The position numbers were made by a program, and so were the translations under genes. A stretch of DNA of 64,000 bases from Rhodococcus sp. B50 (GTDB lineage Bacteria; Actinomycetota; Actinomycetes; Mycobacteriales; Mycobacteriaceae). Location: contig NZ_WPAG02000002.1 of NCBI RefSeq assembly GCF_013602415.1, positions 4,839,480-4,903,479 on the forward strand, read 5' to 3'. Under the pieces are notes generated by a model. The model made no database searches. It was not told where the DNA came from and worked only from the letters and a program-made list of their open reading frames with translations. Positions 29,342 to 37,691 of the stretch are shown here, piece by piece; positions within the stretch are counted from its first letter, which is position 1, and every line of letters begins with the position of its first letter.

Positions 29342-29560
29342 TTCCGAGAACAGGCGATCGCGCCAGTAAGGAAAAATCTCGACACCTCCACGTCGGCTTC
29401 CCCCTGCGCAACGGTTCCGTATTCGTTTTCCGAATTCGAGATCGTCCGAATAGTGAACAAGGTTACGTTCTCGAGCCGAACGACCAGGGATTCACCCCGA
29501 AATTTCACCCTCCGGTGGGATAGTCCCCATTCGGGGACGGGGCGAAGGATAGAGGGAGAA
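29342..29560. other. Intergenic region upstream of the LAL regulator
   Basis: About 220 bp, richer in A/T than the surroundings, between the LAL regulator (minus) and the 3' end of cobD (minus). It probably holds the regulator promoter. It also contains GATAGTCCCCATTCGGGGAC, a short dyad (GTCCCC-ATTC-GGGGAC) near 29520-29540 that could terminate cobD transcription. No gene seen. Confidence 0.35.
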
Positions 29561-30481
29561 TTATCGACGGCTCACGAGTGCGACGGCGACTGCCGTCACC
29601 ACGGCGCCGATTCCCACCTTCGAAGCGAGTCGAGCGGTCCGGCCGATATCGCCGGGGGACGGCGCGGTTCCGTCGCCGAGCGTGCCGCGGTCCTCGACCA
29701 CCCCGTGATAGATGTTCGTGCCGCCGAGCCTGATGCCGAGAGCGCCTGCGAACGACGCCTCGACCGGGCCGGCGTTCGGACTCGGATGCTTGTGCGCGTC
29801 CCGCCGCCACGCACCGATCGCACCCCGAGCATTGTCACCCAGCACCACGGCCAGCAGAGCCGTCAGCCGCGCCGGGGCAAGGTTGAGCAGGTCGTCGAAC
29901 CGCGCCGACGCCCACCCGAATCGTTCGAGTCGCGGCGTGCGGTGGCCGACGCGCGCGTCGAGGGTGTTCGCGGCCCGGTAGCCGAGCAGACCGGCGGGAC
30001 CGAGGAGCGCACCCCACCACAGCGGCGCAACGACGGCGTCGGAGGTGTTCTCGGCCACCGACTCGATCGTGGCGCGGGCGATCCCGTTCTCGTCGAGCTG
30101 TGACGGGTCGCGGCCCACCAGGTGGGTTACCTGCCGCCGCGCCGCGACGAGATCACCCTCGCGGAGCTGGGCATCGATCGTCCGGGCTTCGTGCCCGAGC
30201 GAGCGGCCGCCGAGCACGATCCAGGTCGCGAGCGCCGTGACCGCGATCGACAGCACCGGGCGACGGCGGGTCGCGTGGTCGGCGACGTACCCCACCGCTC
30301 CGACGGAACCCACCAGCACCGAGGTGAACACCACCCCGGCGGCACGGTTGTCGGCATAGAGCCGGCCCTCGGCGACGCGCGCCAGCTTCCCGAAGCCGCT
30401 CACCGGATGCCACCGTTGCGGATCGCCGAAGACCTGGTCGGCGGCGTAACCGAGCGCCAGTCCGAGTGCCCTCTGCTTCAC
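29561..30481 (-). CDS. cobD: Adenosylcobinamide-phosphate synthase (CobD/CbiB)
   Basis: Membrane enzyme (306 aa) that attaches (R)-1-amino-2-propanol (phosphate) to adenosylcobyric acid. Family motifs are LGYAADQVFGDPQRWHPV (about residues 8-25), GRDPSQLDENGIARATIESVAENTSDAVVAPLWW (about 125-158) and the Y-RAANTLDA-type segment (about 168-176), with several membrane helices. GTG 30481 overlaps the stop of the CobB-CobC fusion by 4 nt (GTGA). It is the last gene of the riboswitch-headed operon that starts at 35371. Confidence 0.94.
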   Translation of the reverse strand: MKQRALGLALGYAADQVFGDPQRWHPVSGFGKLARVAEGRLYADNRAAGVVFTSVLVGSVGAVGYVADHATRRRPVLSIAVTALATWIVLGGRSLGHEARTIDAQLREGDLVAARRQVTHLVGRDPSQLDENGIARATIESVAENTSDAVVAPLWWGALLGPAGLLGYRAANTLDARVGHRTPRLERFGWASARFDDLLNLAPARLTALLAVVLGDNARGAIGAWRRDAHKHPSPNAGPVEASFAGALGIRLGGTNIYHGVVEDRGTLGDGTAPSPGDIGRTARLASKVGIGAVVTAVAVALVSRR

Positions 30482-32853
30482 AGAATCGTTCTCCACGCCT
30501 CGACGAGCGCCGCCGTGGTAGCGGCATCGCGCACCGCGATACGCACCCACCCGTCACCGAGACCGGGAAAGGTGTCACCGCGACGCAGCGCGAAACCTTT
30601 CTCCCGCAGCTTCTCCCGAGTCCCCTCGGGTACCTCCGCCAACACGAACGGGGCCGTAGCGGCCGGGACCACGTGGATCCCGAGACCGGAGAGCTCGTCG
30701 ACGAGAACCGCCCTGTCGGCGGCGAGCTCCCGGGCGATCACGGCGGTCTCGCGTGCCGCCTCGTCGGAAGCGCACGAGATCATCGCGGCCGCGGCGGGAG
30801 TCGACACCGACCAGGGTGGTTGTTGCGCAGCGAGATCCGCGAGCACCTCGCGGTCGCCGACGACGTACCCGGCGCGCAGGCCCGGGATCGCCCATGTCTT
30901 GGTGAGCGACCGCAACACCACGAGCCCCGGAACGGACCGGCCCGTCAGCGATTCCGACTCACCGGCAACGGCGTCCATGAACGCCTCGTCGACGACGACG
31001 ACCCGCCCGGGCCGCACCAGTGTCAGGAGCATTCCGGACGGATGCAGCACCGAGGTGGGATTGGTGGGGTTACCCACCACCACCAGGTCTGCGTCCTCGG
31101 GCACTGCATCCGGATCGAGAACGAATCCGTCACCGCGGCGCAGCACGACCCGTGTGACGCGGTGCCCGGCCGCCAGCAGCGCCGCTTCCGGCTCGGTGAA
31201 CTGCGGGTGCACCACCACCGGTTTCCGCCATGCTCGCGCCCTGGCGATCAGCGTGAACGCCTCGGCGCCTCCGGCCGTCGGGAGAACCTCGTCGACGCTG
31301 CGGCCGTGGCGGACGGAGAGAGCGGCGCGGGCGTCGCTCGGGTCGGGATAACGATCGAGACGGTCGAGCGAGGAACGCAGGGCGTCGTCGAGCCAGGCCG
31401 GTCGCGGTCGGCGCGAGACGTTGACGGCCAGGTCGACCAGGCCTTCGGTTGCGTCGCGGTCGCCGTGGTGGTGCAGATCGGGTTCGTGCGCTCGCCGCCG
31501 TGCCGGTGACGAGGTGGGTTCGGGCGCGGGGCGGGCCGTGCGCGCGGCCTCCGCGAAACGTCGTGCGAGTTCGGGATGGCCGGCCCAGTGCGTGTGCAGA
31601 TACGACGCGTGCACGGTCGCGGTCGCGACACCGTCCGGACGGCCGTCGAGCAGCCACGCCGGAGGCGAGCCGGAATCGATCACGGTGCGGTGGAATTCGT
31701 GACCGGTGACGCGGCTGCCGGCAGGAGCGAGAAGAGTGTCCTGCGGGGCGATCGCCGTGCGGTAACCGAGTGTCAGGCGCGGTGTCATCCGCGCCGACGT
31801 GTCGAGTGCGCCCACCATCTCGTGCCCGTCGACGTCGCGTCCCAGGTAGAGCAGACCGGCACATTCGGCGACGGTCGGAACCCCCGCTGCGATCACGTCG
31901 CGCAGGTGTGCGCGCAGAGGCGCGTTCGCGGCGAGGTCGGCGGCATGCACCTCGGGGAAGCCGCCACCGAGGTAGATGCCTGCGGTGCCGGTGGGAAGCC
32001 GTTCGTCACGGAGCGGGTCGAACGCCACGGGCCGGCATCCGTGGGCTCGCAGCAGTTCCTCGGTCTCGGTGTACCGGAAGGTGAAGGCCCGGCCGCCGGC
32101 GACGGCGATCACCGGTCCGTCCCCCGCGGAGGATCCCGGCTCCCACGCCGTGGCCGAAAGATCCGGTGCCGCCGAGGCGATACCGACGATCTCATCGAGG
32201 ACGATGCGCTCGGCGATCTGCGCCGCGAGCCGATCGACCTGTGCTGTCGCCTCGTCGCGCTCCTCGGCCGGCACGAGTCCGAGATGCCGTGAGGGGACTG
32301 TGATGCCGTCGTCGCGGCCGAGGACTCCGAGGACCGGGATGCCGGTCGGTTCGAGAGCGCGGATCACCTCGTCCGAATGTCGCCGGGATCCGGCCTTGTT
32401 CAGGATCACCCCGGCGATCCGTGTGCCGCGGTCGTAGGACGCCATGCCGTGCACGATCGCCGCGACCGATCGGGAGGCGTGCGAGACGTCGACGACGAGG
32501 ATCACCGGCGCGGACAGCAGGGCCGCGGTGTGGGCGGTGGACGCGTACCCGTCGGTGCCGATCATCCCGTCGTACAACCCCATGACGCCTTCGATCACGG
32601 CGATGTCCGCACCGGCGGCGCCGTGCAGGAAGAGGGGAGCGACGAGATCCTCGCCGACGAGGTGCGGGTCGAGGTTGCGGCCGGGTCGCCCGGTGGCGAG
32701 CGAGTGGTACCCGGGATCGATGTAGTCGGGGCCGATCTTGTGTCCCGACACGACGTGTCCTGCGCGTCGCAGAGCGGCCATGAGACCGGTGGCGACAGTC
32801 GTCTTGCCGTGTCCGGACGCGGGTGCAGCGACGACCACACGTGGAACTCTCAC
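30478..32853 (-). CDS. cobB: CobB-CobC fusion: cobyrinate a,c-diamide synthase joined to an aminotransferase-like decarboxylase
   Basis: A single 791-aa frame. Residues about 1-455 are CobB: P-loop APASGHGKTT (near 10), HKIGPDYIDPGYH, GLYDG, and the glutaminase Cys in AECAGLLYLG (near 329) with the later FHRTV His region. Residues about 490-791 are a fold-type I PLP enzyme like CobC/threonine-phosphate decarboxylase: NPTNPTS, DEAFMD, and the cofactor Lys in LTKTWAIPGLR (near 652). A Pro/Arg/His-rich linker (about 455-490) joins them. CobB amidates hydrogenobyrinate; the CobC part would supply aminopropanol phosphate. No stop or frameshift lies between. GTG 32853 overlaps the cobO stop (GTGA). 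Confidence 0.92.
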   Translation of the reverse strand: MRVPRVVVAAPASGHGKTTVATGLMAALRRAGHVVSGHKIGPDYIDPGYHSLATGRPGRNLDPHLVGEDLVAPLFLHGAAGADIAVIEGVMGLYDGMIGTDGYASTAHTAALLSAPVILVVDVSHASRSVAAIVHGMASYDRGTRIAGVILNKAGSRRHSDEVIRALEPTGIPVLGVLGRDDGITVPSRHLGLVPAEERDEATAQVDRLAAQIAERIVLDEIVGIASAAPDLSATAWEPGSSAGDGPVIAVAGGRAFTFRYTETEELLRAHGCRPVAFDPLRDERLPTGTAGIYLGGGFPEVHAADLAANAPLRAHLRDVIAAGVPTVAECAGLLYLGRDVDGHEMVGALDTSARMTPRLTLGYRTAIAPQDTLLAPAGSRVTGHEFHRTVIDSGSPPAWLLDGRPDGVATATVHASYLHTHWAGHPELARRFAEAARTARPAPEPTSSPARRRAHEPDLHHHGDRDATEGLVDLAVNVSRRPRPAWLDDALRSSLDRLDRYPDPSDARAALSVRHGRSVDEVLPTAGGAEAFTLIARARAWRKPVVVHPQFTEPEAALLAAGHRVTRVVLRRGDGFVLDPDAVPEDADLVVVGNPTNPTSVLHPSGMLLTLVRPGRVVVVDEAFMDAVAGESESLTGRSVPGLVVLRSLTKTWAIPGLRAGYVVGDREVLADLAAQQPPWSVSTPAAAAMISCASDEAARETAVIARELAADRAVLVDELSGLGIHVVPAATAPFVLAEVPEGTREKLREKGFALRRGDTFPGLGDGWVRIAVRDAATTAALVEAWRTIL

Positions 32854-33464
32854 CACTCGATCCCTCGCTGGCCCTTCTGCCCCGCATCCATCGGATGCTT
32901 GACCTTCGTCATCTCCGTCACGAGGTCGGCGACCTCGACGAGTTTCGGGTGGGCCCGGCGGCCCGTGATCATCACGTGCTGGCGCCCCGGTCGCGATGTC
33001 AGGGTCTCGACGACCTCGTCGATGTCGATCCAACCCCATCCGATGGGATAGGTGAACTCGTCCAGCACGTACAACCCGTGCTGTTCCGCGGCGAGACGTC
33101 GCTGGATCTCGCGCCACCCGGCGAGCGCATCGGCGGCATGATCCTCCTCGGTGCCCTCCTTACGCGACCACGACCAGCCCGACCCCATCTTGTGCCACTC
33201 GATGGGACCGCCGGTACCCCGCTCGTCGTGCAGGTCGGCGAGAGTCTCGAAGGCCGCCTGTTCACCGAGACGCCACTTGGCGGACTTGACGAACTGGAAG
33301 ACGGCGACCGACCATCCTTGATTCCATCCACGCAGAGCGAGACCGAAAGCTGCTGTCGACTTTCCTTTTCCGTCACCGGTGTTGACCATCAGCAGGGGCC
33401 GGTTGCGACGCTGGCGGGTGGTGAGACCGTCGTCGGGCACGACGGTGGGTTGTCCCTGGGGCAT
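32850..33464 (-). CDS. cobO: Cob(I)yrinic acid a,c-diamide adenosyltransferase (CobO)
   Basis: ATP:corrinoid adenosyltransferase (204 aa) that transfers the 5'-deoxyadenosyl group to the cobalt after insertion. P-loop GDGKGKST is at residues 30-37, followed by GLALRGWNQGW, VFQFVKS, KMGSGWSWSRK and VLDEFTYPIGWGWID (Walker B area, about 142-156). The C-terminus TGRRAHPKLVEVADLVTEMTKVKHP is typical. The ATG at 33464 shares one base with the stop of the chelatase gene upstream. Confidence 0.96.
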   Translation of the reverse strand: MPQGQPTVVPDDGLTTRQRRNRPLLMVNTGDGKGKSTAAFGLALRGWNQGWSVAVFQFVKSAKWRLGEQAAFETLADLHDERGTGGPIEWHKMGSGWSWSRKEGTEEDHAADALAGWREIQRRLAAEQHGLYVLDEFTYPIGWGWIDIDEVVETLTSRPGRQHVMITGRRAHPKLVEVADLVTEMTKVKHPMDAGQKGQRGIEW

Positions 33465-35371
33465 CAGGCGGCCCTTTCCCTGACGATTCCGGCGAGTGCG
33501 TCGGCGTCCACCTCACCGACGGGTACGTACTCGGCGCCGAGATGTTCGGCCAGGCGCAGTGCGAGCCCCATTCGGAATCGGCCGGTCTCGGAGTCCACGA
33601 CGACCGACGAGAGTCCCTGAGCGGCAATCACGTCCGCAGCCTCGAGTGAACGCCGGACGGCATCGGGACCGGCGGTGGCGCGACCGTCGGTGACGACGAC
33701 GAGCAGGGTGCGGCGATGCGGATCCCGCAGCGACCGGCGCCGCGCGGTCTCGGCCGCCGCGATCAGACCCTCGGCCAGCGGTGTGCGTCCACCGGCGGGG
33801 AGTTCCTGCAGACGCGCGGCGGCCACGTCCACCGAATTCGTCGGCGGGAGCGCAACCGTTGCCCCGGTGCCGCCGAAGGTCACGAGACCGACGGTGTCGC
33901 GGCGACGGTAGGCGTCGAGCAGCAACGACAGGACTGCGGTCTTGACCTGGACCATCCGATTGCGTGCCGCCATCGATCCGGAGGCGTCGACGCACAGCAG
34001 CACCAGATTGGCCTCGCGGCCCTCGACGATCTTGCGGCGCACCTGCCGGTCGTCCTCGCCGGCGAACGCCGTGGCGCGAATCGTCGCAGGCAGATGGACG
34101 GGACCGGAATCGCCGCGACGGCTGCCCACGGTGCGGCCGATCGTGGTGACCGCCCGCGACCGGCGACCGGCCGCGCCGCGTCCGACCCGGTCGACGGAGA
34201 ACACCCTGGTGCGATACGGATCCGATGCCGACGACAGCGTGGAGGACGACCGGCCGGCCGAGTCGGAGGGCACATCGCCCGCAGTCTCCTCCGGTGCGCT
34301 CCCGCCGCCGGGATCGTCGGGGCCGGGATCGGGATCGGGATCCGGGTCGGTGTCGTCCCCACCCAGCAATTCGTCGAGTAGATCGTCGCTGCTCGTGGGT
34401 GCATCGAAGGGATTGCGCCGCCGCCGATGCGGCAGTGCCAGTCGCGCCGCTGCCGCGATGTCCTCGCGTGTCACTTCGGTGCGCCCGTGCCACGCCGCGT
34501 GTGCGATCGCGGTGCGAGCAGTGACGAGGTCTGCGCGCATGCCGTCCACGTCGAAGGCCGCACACACCTCGGCGATCGAGACCAGTGCGTCGTCGCTCAG
34601 CACGACCTGCGGGACGAGTTCGCGCGCGGCGACGATGCCCCGCGACCATTCGGCGTCCCGATCCGCCCACCGGGCGGCGAACCCGGCGGGATCGGCGTCG
34701 AAGGCCATCCGTCGCCGCACGATCTCGGCACGCACCTGCGGGTCGCGGGGCGCGGCCACGTCGACGGCGAGTCCGAAGCGGTCGAGGAGTTGCGGCCGCA
34801 GTTCGCCTTCTTCGGGATTCATCGTTCCGACCAGCACGAACCGGGAAGCGTGTTCGACGGACACACCGTCACGTTCGACGGTGGAACGGCCCATCGCGGC
34901 GGCGTCGAGCAGCAGGTCCACGAGGTGGTCGTGCAGGAGGTTGACCTCGTCGACGTACAACACGCCCCGATTGGCGAGGGCCAGGAGACCGGGTTCGTAT
35001 TCGGCCCTGCGTTCGGACAATGCCTTGCCGAGATGCAGCGACCCGGTGACGCGATCCTCCGCCGCACCGACGGGTAGTTCCACGAGCCGCACCGGCCGGA
35101 TATGCGCGGCCGCACCGGCAGGATGAGGTCCGTCCGGACAGGACGGATCGGGTGCGGTCGGATCGCACGAGAATCGGCACCCCTCCACGACGGTGACCTG
35201 CGGCAACAGTGCGGCGTGGGCACGCACCGTCGTCGATTTCGCGGTGCCCTTCTCGCCGCGTACCAGCACACCGCCTATCGACGGCGACACCGCACACAGG
35301 GTCAGGGCCAGCGCGAGGTCGTCGGAACCGACCACCGCACCGAACGGATACACGTGCACTCCAACCTCCAC
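33464..35371 (-). CDS. ChlI/ChlD-type cobaltochelatase subunit (AAA ATPase plus VWA domain)
   Basis: A 635-aa fusion of a Mg-chelatase I-like AAA domain (about residues 1-330) and a D-like part (about 370-635), joined by an acidic linker of DPDPDPDP type. Visible motifs are the P-loop GEKGTAKST (near 38), VLYVDEVNLL (Walker B, near 138) and the metal-site of the VWA domain, VDASGSM (near 462). In actinobacteria such fused proteins are proposed to work with CobN as the cobalt chelatase in place of CobS/CobT. GTG 35371 has GGGAG just upstream. It is the first gene after the minus-strand riboswitch. Confidence 0.92.
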   Translation of the reverse strand: MEVGVHVYPFGAVVGSDDLALALTLCAVSPSIGGVLVRGEKGTAKSTTVRAHAALLPQVTVVEGCRFSCDPTAPDPSCPDGPHPAGAAAHIRPVRLVELPVGAAEDRVTGSLHLGKALSERRAEYEPGLLALANRGVLYVDEVNLLHDHLVDLLLDAAAMGRSTVERDGVSVEHASRFVLVGTMNPEEGELRPQLLDRFGLAVDVAAPRDPQVRAEIVRRRMAFDADPAGFAARWADRDAEWSRGIVAARELVPQVVLSDDALVSIAEVCAAFDVDGMRADLVTARTAIAHAAWHGRTEVTREDIAAAARLALPHRRRRNPFDAPTSSDDLLDELLGGDDTDPDPDPDPGPDDPGGGSAPEETAGDVPSDSAGRSSSTLSSASDPYRTRVFSVDRVGRGAAGRRSRAVTTIGRTVGSRRGDSGPVHLPATIRATAFAGEDDRQVRRKIVEGREANLVLLCVDASGSMAARNRMVQVKTAVLSLLLDAYRRRDTVGLVTFGGTGATVALPPTNSVDVAAARLQELPAGGRTPLAEGLIAAAETARRRSLRDPHRRTLLVVVTDGRATAGPDAVRRSLEAADVIAAQGLSSVVVDSETGRFRMGLALRLAEHLGAEYVPVGEVDADALAGIVRERAA

Positions 35372-35394
35372 AGGCTCCCGCTGGGATGTTCTCC

Positions 35395-35588
35395 GGGGCA
35401 AGCTGTTCGAAGGCCGGTATTCGGACTTCCCGGTCGGACGCCGTGCGATCACCTTCCCGGACCGTGTGGTCCAGTGGCTGCGCGTATGCGCATGATCGAC
35501 GACTCCCGGGTCACCGCAGCGGGCCTGTGCCGGATTCTCACCGGCTTCCCGATTATCCCCGTGAGGGGCACCTTCGATTGCCTTGCTG
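35395..35588 (-). ncRNA. Cobalamin riboswitch controlling the chelatase-cobO-cobBC-cobD operon
   Basis: Read on the minus strand: GAAGGTGCCCCTCACGGGG, GGGAAGCCGGTGAGAATCCGG (conserved core), CCCGCTGCGGTGACC, GCCACTGG...CCGGGAAGG and a B12-box variant AAGTCCGAATACCGGCC at the 3' end. This is the full actinobacterial form. The start codon of the chelatase gene is about 25 nt after the last element. Boundaries are approximate. Confidence 0.92.
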
Positions 35589-35594
35589 CGGCCG

Positions 35595-35622
35595 AGTCTA
35601 ACCCCAACCCGTGGGCTAGGGT
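35595..35622. promoter_or_regulatory. Divergent -10 boxes: minus-strand riboswitch promoter and leaderless cobL promoter
   Basis: On the minus strand TAGACT (35600-35595) lies 7 nt upstream of the riboswitch 5' end. On the plus strand TAGGGT (35617-35622) lies 8 nt before the cobL ATG at 35631. The two boxes are 16 nt apart, so the RNA polymerase sites must overlap. Confidence 0.5.
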
Positions 35623-35630
35623 TCACCGCC

Positions 35631-36836
35631 ATGGGTTCACGCATCACCGTCGTCGGTATCGGGGCGGACGGGTGGCCGGGTGTGCCGTCGGGCGTCCGGG
35701 AACGAATACTCGCCGCCGACGTTCTGCTCGGCGGCCGGCGGCACCTCGACCTGGTGCCCGCCGGCCGTGCGATGCGCGAGGAGTGGCCGTCGCCGTTGCT
35801 GCCGGGCCTCGACGATCTCCTCGAGAGGCACGCAGGGAGGGATGTCGTCGCCCTCGCGTCGGGCGATCCGCTGGTCTCCGGGATCGGTACCACCCTGATC
35901 CGCCGACTGGGCCGCGACGCCGTCCGGGTGATCCCCGCAGTGTCCTCGGTGGCGCTCGCCCGCACCCGCATGGGCTGGTCCTCGGAGGAATGCGAGACGG
36001 TCACCGTGGTGGGACGCGAGATCGACTCACTGCGAAGATTTCTCACCCGCGGCCGGCGACTCGTCGTCCTCGTCGACGGAGCGCGGGTGCCGGACGTCGC
36101 GGCGCTGCTGGCCGACGGCGGGTTCGGCAACTCCCGTGTCTCGGTGCTGTCGAATCTCGGTGCCGTGGACGAATCGCGAATCGATTCGACCGCCGCTGAT
36201 CTCGTGGATGTTCCGGTTCCGTCGTTGAGTCTGCTGTGTATCGACGTCGACGGTTCCGCAGGATTGTCGGCAGTGCCCGGTCTCGACGACGAGCTGTTCG
36301 AACACGACGGCCAGCTCAGCAAGCGGACCGTGCGTCTCGCCGCGGTGTGTGCCCTCGCGCCGCGTCCGGGGGAGCTGCTGTGGGATGTCGGTGCCGGCGC
36401 CGGTTCCGTCGGAATCGAATGGGCGCGCATCGATCCCCGTTGCCGCACGATCTCGGTGGAGAGCAACGCCGGTCGTGCCGACGCGATCGAACGCAATGCC
36501 GCCGCGTTGGGCGTTCCGTCCACCGTGCGCGTCGTCCGCGGACCCGCCCCCGCTGTGCTCACCGGTCTCGAAGCACCCGACGCGATCTTCGTCGGTGGGG
36601 GAGGAAGCCGTGAGGGTGTGCTCGACACATGCTGGGACGCACTGGCTCCCGGCGGACGGCTCGTCGCGCACGCGGTGACCCTGGAGACCGAGGCCGTCCT
36701 GGTGCAGTGGTGGAAGGTGCACGGTGGTGAACTCGTGCGCCTGTCCGTCGAACACGCCGATCCGATCGGAACGTTCACCGGATGGCGCGCGCAACGACCC
36801 GTGGTGCAATGGAGTGCAGTGAAAGGTGAACGATGA
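35631..36836 (+). CDS. cobL: Precorrin-6Y C5,15-methyltransferase (decarboxylating), CbiE-CbiT fusion
   Basis: Bifunctional enzyme (401 aa): the N-terminal CbiE-like part (about residues 1-200: VVGIGADGWPG, LLGGRRHLDLVP, LASGDPLVSGIG) methylates C5, and the C-terminal CbiT-like part (about 215-401: DVGAGAGSVGIEWAR, VESNAGRADAIERNAAALG, IFVGGGG) methylates C15 and decarboxylates the acetate at C12. ATG 35631 was chosen over an in-frame ATG at 35583 because a TAGGGT box at leaderless distance sits in front of it. Unlike its neighbours, it shows no riboswitch. Overlaps cobM (ATGA). Confidence 0.95.
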   Translation: MGSRITVVGIGADGWPGVPSGVRERILAADVLLGGRRHLDLVPAGRAMREEWPSPLLPGLDDLLERHAGRDVVALASGDPLVSGIGTTLIRRLGRDAVRVIPAVSSVALARTRMGWSSEECETVTVVGREIDSLRRFLTRGRRLVVLVDGARVPDVAALLADGGFGNSRVSVLSNLGAVDESRIDSTAADLVDVPVPSLSLLCIDVDGSAGLSAVPGLDDELFEHDGQLSKRTVRLAAVCALAPRPGELLWDVGAGAGSVGIEWARIDPRCRTISVESNAGRADAIERNAAALGVPSTVRVVRGPAPAVLTGLEAPDAIFVGGGGSREGVLDTCWDALAPGGRLVAHAVTLETEAVLVQWWKVHGGELVRLSVEHADPIGTFTGWRAQRPVVQWSAVKGER

Positions 36837-37594
36837 CCGTCCATTTCGTCGGATCCGGGCCGGGAGCGGCCGACCTGCTCACGCTGCGAGCGGTGAACCT
36901 GCTCCGCGAGGTTCCGGTCGTTCTGTACGCCGGTACCTATCTCGATGCCGAGACCCTCTCGCACTGCCGTGACGACGCCGAACTGATCGACACGCAACAT
37001 CTGGACCTCGACGAGATCACCGCCCACCTCGTCGACGCACACCGGCGCGGGTCCGATGCAGTGCGGCTGTGCTCCGGCGACCCGTCGCTGTACTCCGCGC
37101 TCACCGAACAGACGCGACGACTGGACGCCGCGGGTGTGCCCTGGGACGTCACGCCCGGTGTTCCGGCCTACGCTGCGGCGGCCGCGGCGCTCGGTACCGA
37201 ACTGACCGTCCCCGAACTCGTACAGACGGTCGTGCTGACCCGGACCCAGGCCCGGTCGACGGCGATGCCCGACACCGAGGCGCTCGCGCGGGTCGCCGGG
37301 CTCCGGGCGAGTCTCGTCCTGCACCTGGCGATCACGCGCATCCGCGTCCTCGCCGAGGAACTCACGGTGGAGTACGGCGTCGACTGCCCCGTCGCGGTGG
37401 TCGCGTTCGCCTCGCGCCCGAACCAGATCGTGCTGCGCGGCACCCTCGCGGACATCGCCGACAGTGTCGAGGCAGCGGGGCTGAAGCACACCGCGGTGAT
37501 CGTCGTCGGACGGGCACTCGGGGTACGGGAGCAAGCCGACGTCGCCTGCTCGCACCTCTACGACCCCGCCCGCGAACGCGACGGCCTCCGATAA
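36833..37594 (+). CDS. cobM: Precorrin-4 C11-methyltransferase
   Basis: SAM-dependent tetrapyrrole methylase (253 aa) that methylates C11 of precorrin-4. Family features are VHFVGSGPGAADLLTLRAVNLL (about residues 3-24), VLYAGTYLD, LCSGDPSLYSALTEQ (about 78-92), DVTPGVPAYAAAAAALG (about 103-119), TVPELVQTVVLTRTQARS (about 123-140) and SRPNQIVLRGTLADIA. The ATG overlaps the cobL stop by 4 nt, giving a two-gene cobL-cobM unit. Confidence 0.96.
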   Translation: MTVHFVGSGPGAADLLTLRAVNLLREVPVVLYAGTYLDAETLSHCRDDAELIDTQHLDLDEITAHLVDAHRRGSDAVRLCSGDPSLYSALTEQTRRLDAAGVPWDVTPGVPAYAAAAAALGTELTVPELVQTVVLTRTQARSTAMPDTEALARVAGLRASLVLHLAITRIRVLAEELTVEYGVDCPVAVVAFASRPNQIVLRGTLADIADSVEAAGLKHTAVIVVGRALGVREQADVACSHLYDPARERDGLR

Positions 37595-37611
37595 CGCTTC
37601 ATCCGAACCTG

Positions 37612-37667
37612 TTGACAAGCCGGGGGTGAACACCGTTCACTCGATCAGGGTGAACGGTGTTCACCCC
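37612..37667 (+). promoter_or_regulatory. Composite palindromic operator (TetR-type) with promoter, upstream of the MFS-tetR unit
   Basis: TTGACA (37612-37617) is a good -35 box. A 17-bp perfect inverted repeat (37623-37639 pairs with 37651-37667; arms GGGGTGAACACCGTTCA and its complement) covers the area where the -10 box should be. Each arm itself is a 13-bp dyad TGAAC-N3-GTTCA, so two equal TetR-type sites are arranged symmetrically 28 bp apart. The TetR gene downstream (39123) is the likely binder; this is inferred from proximity. Confidence 0.75.
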
Positions 37668-37691
37668 GCAGGTGGCAACGGAGATGGGGAC

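Noticed and set aside
35372..37633. Extension of the chelatase frame upstream of 35371
   Set aside because: The frame stays open on the minus strand opposite cobL and cobM and across the riboswitch. The added sequence has no chelatase-like features; a GTG with a ribosome site marks the true start.
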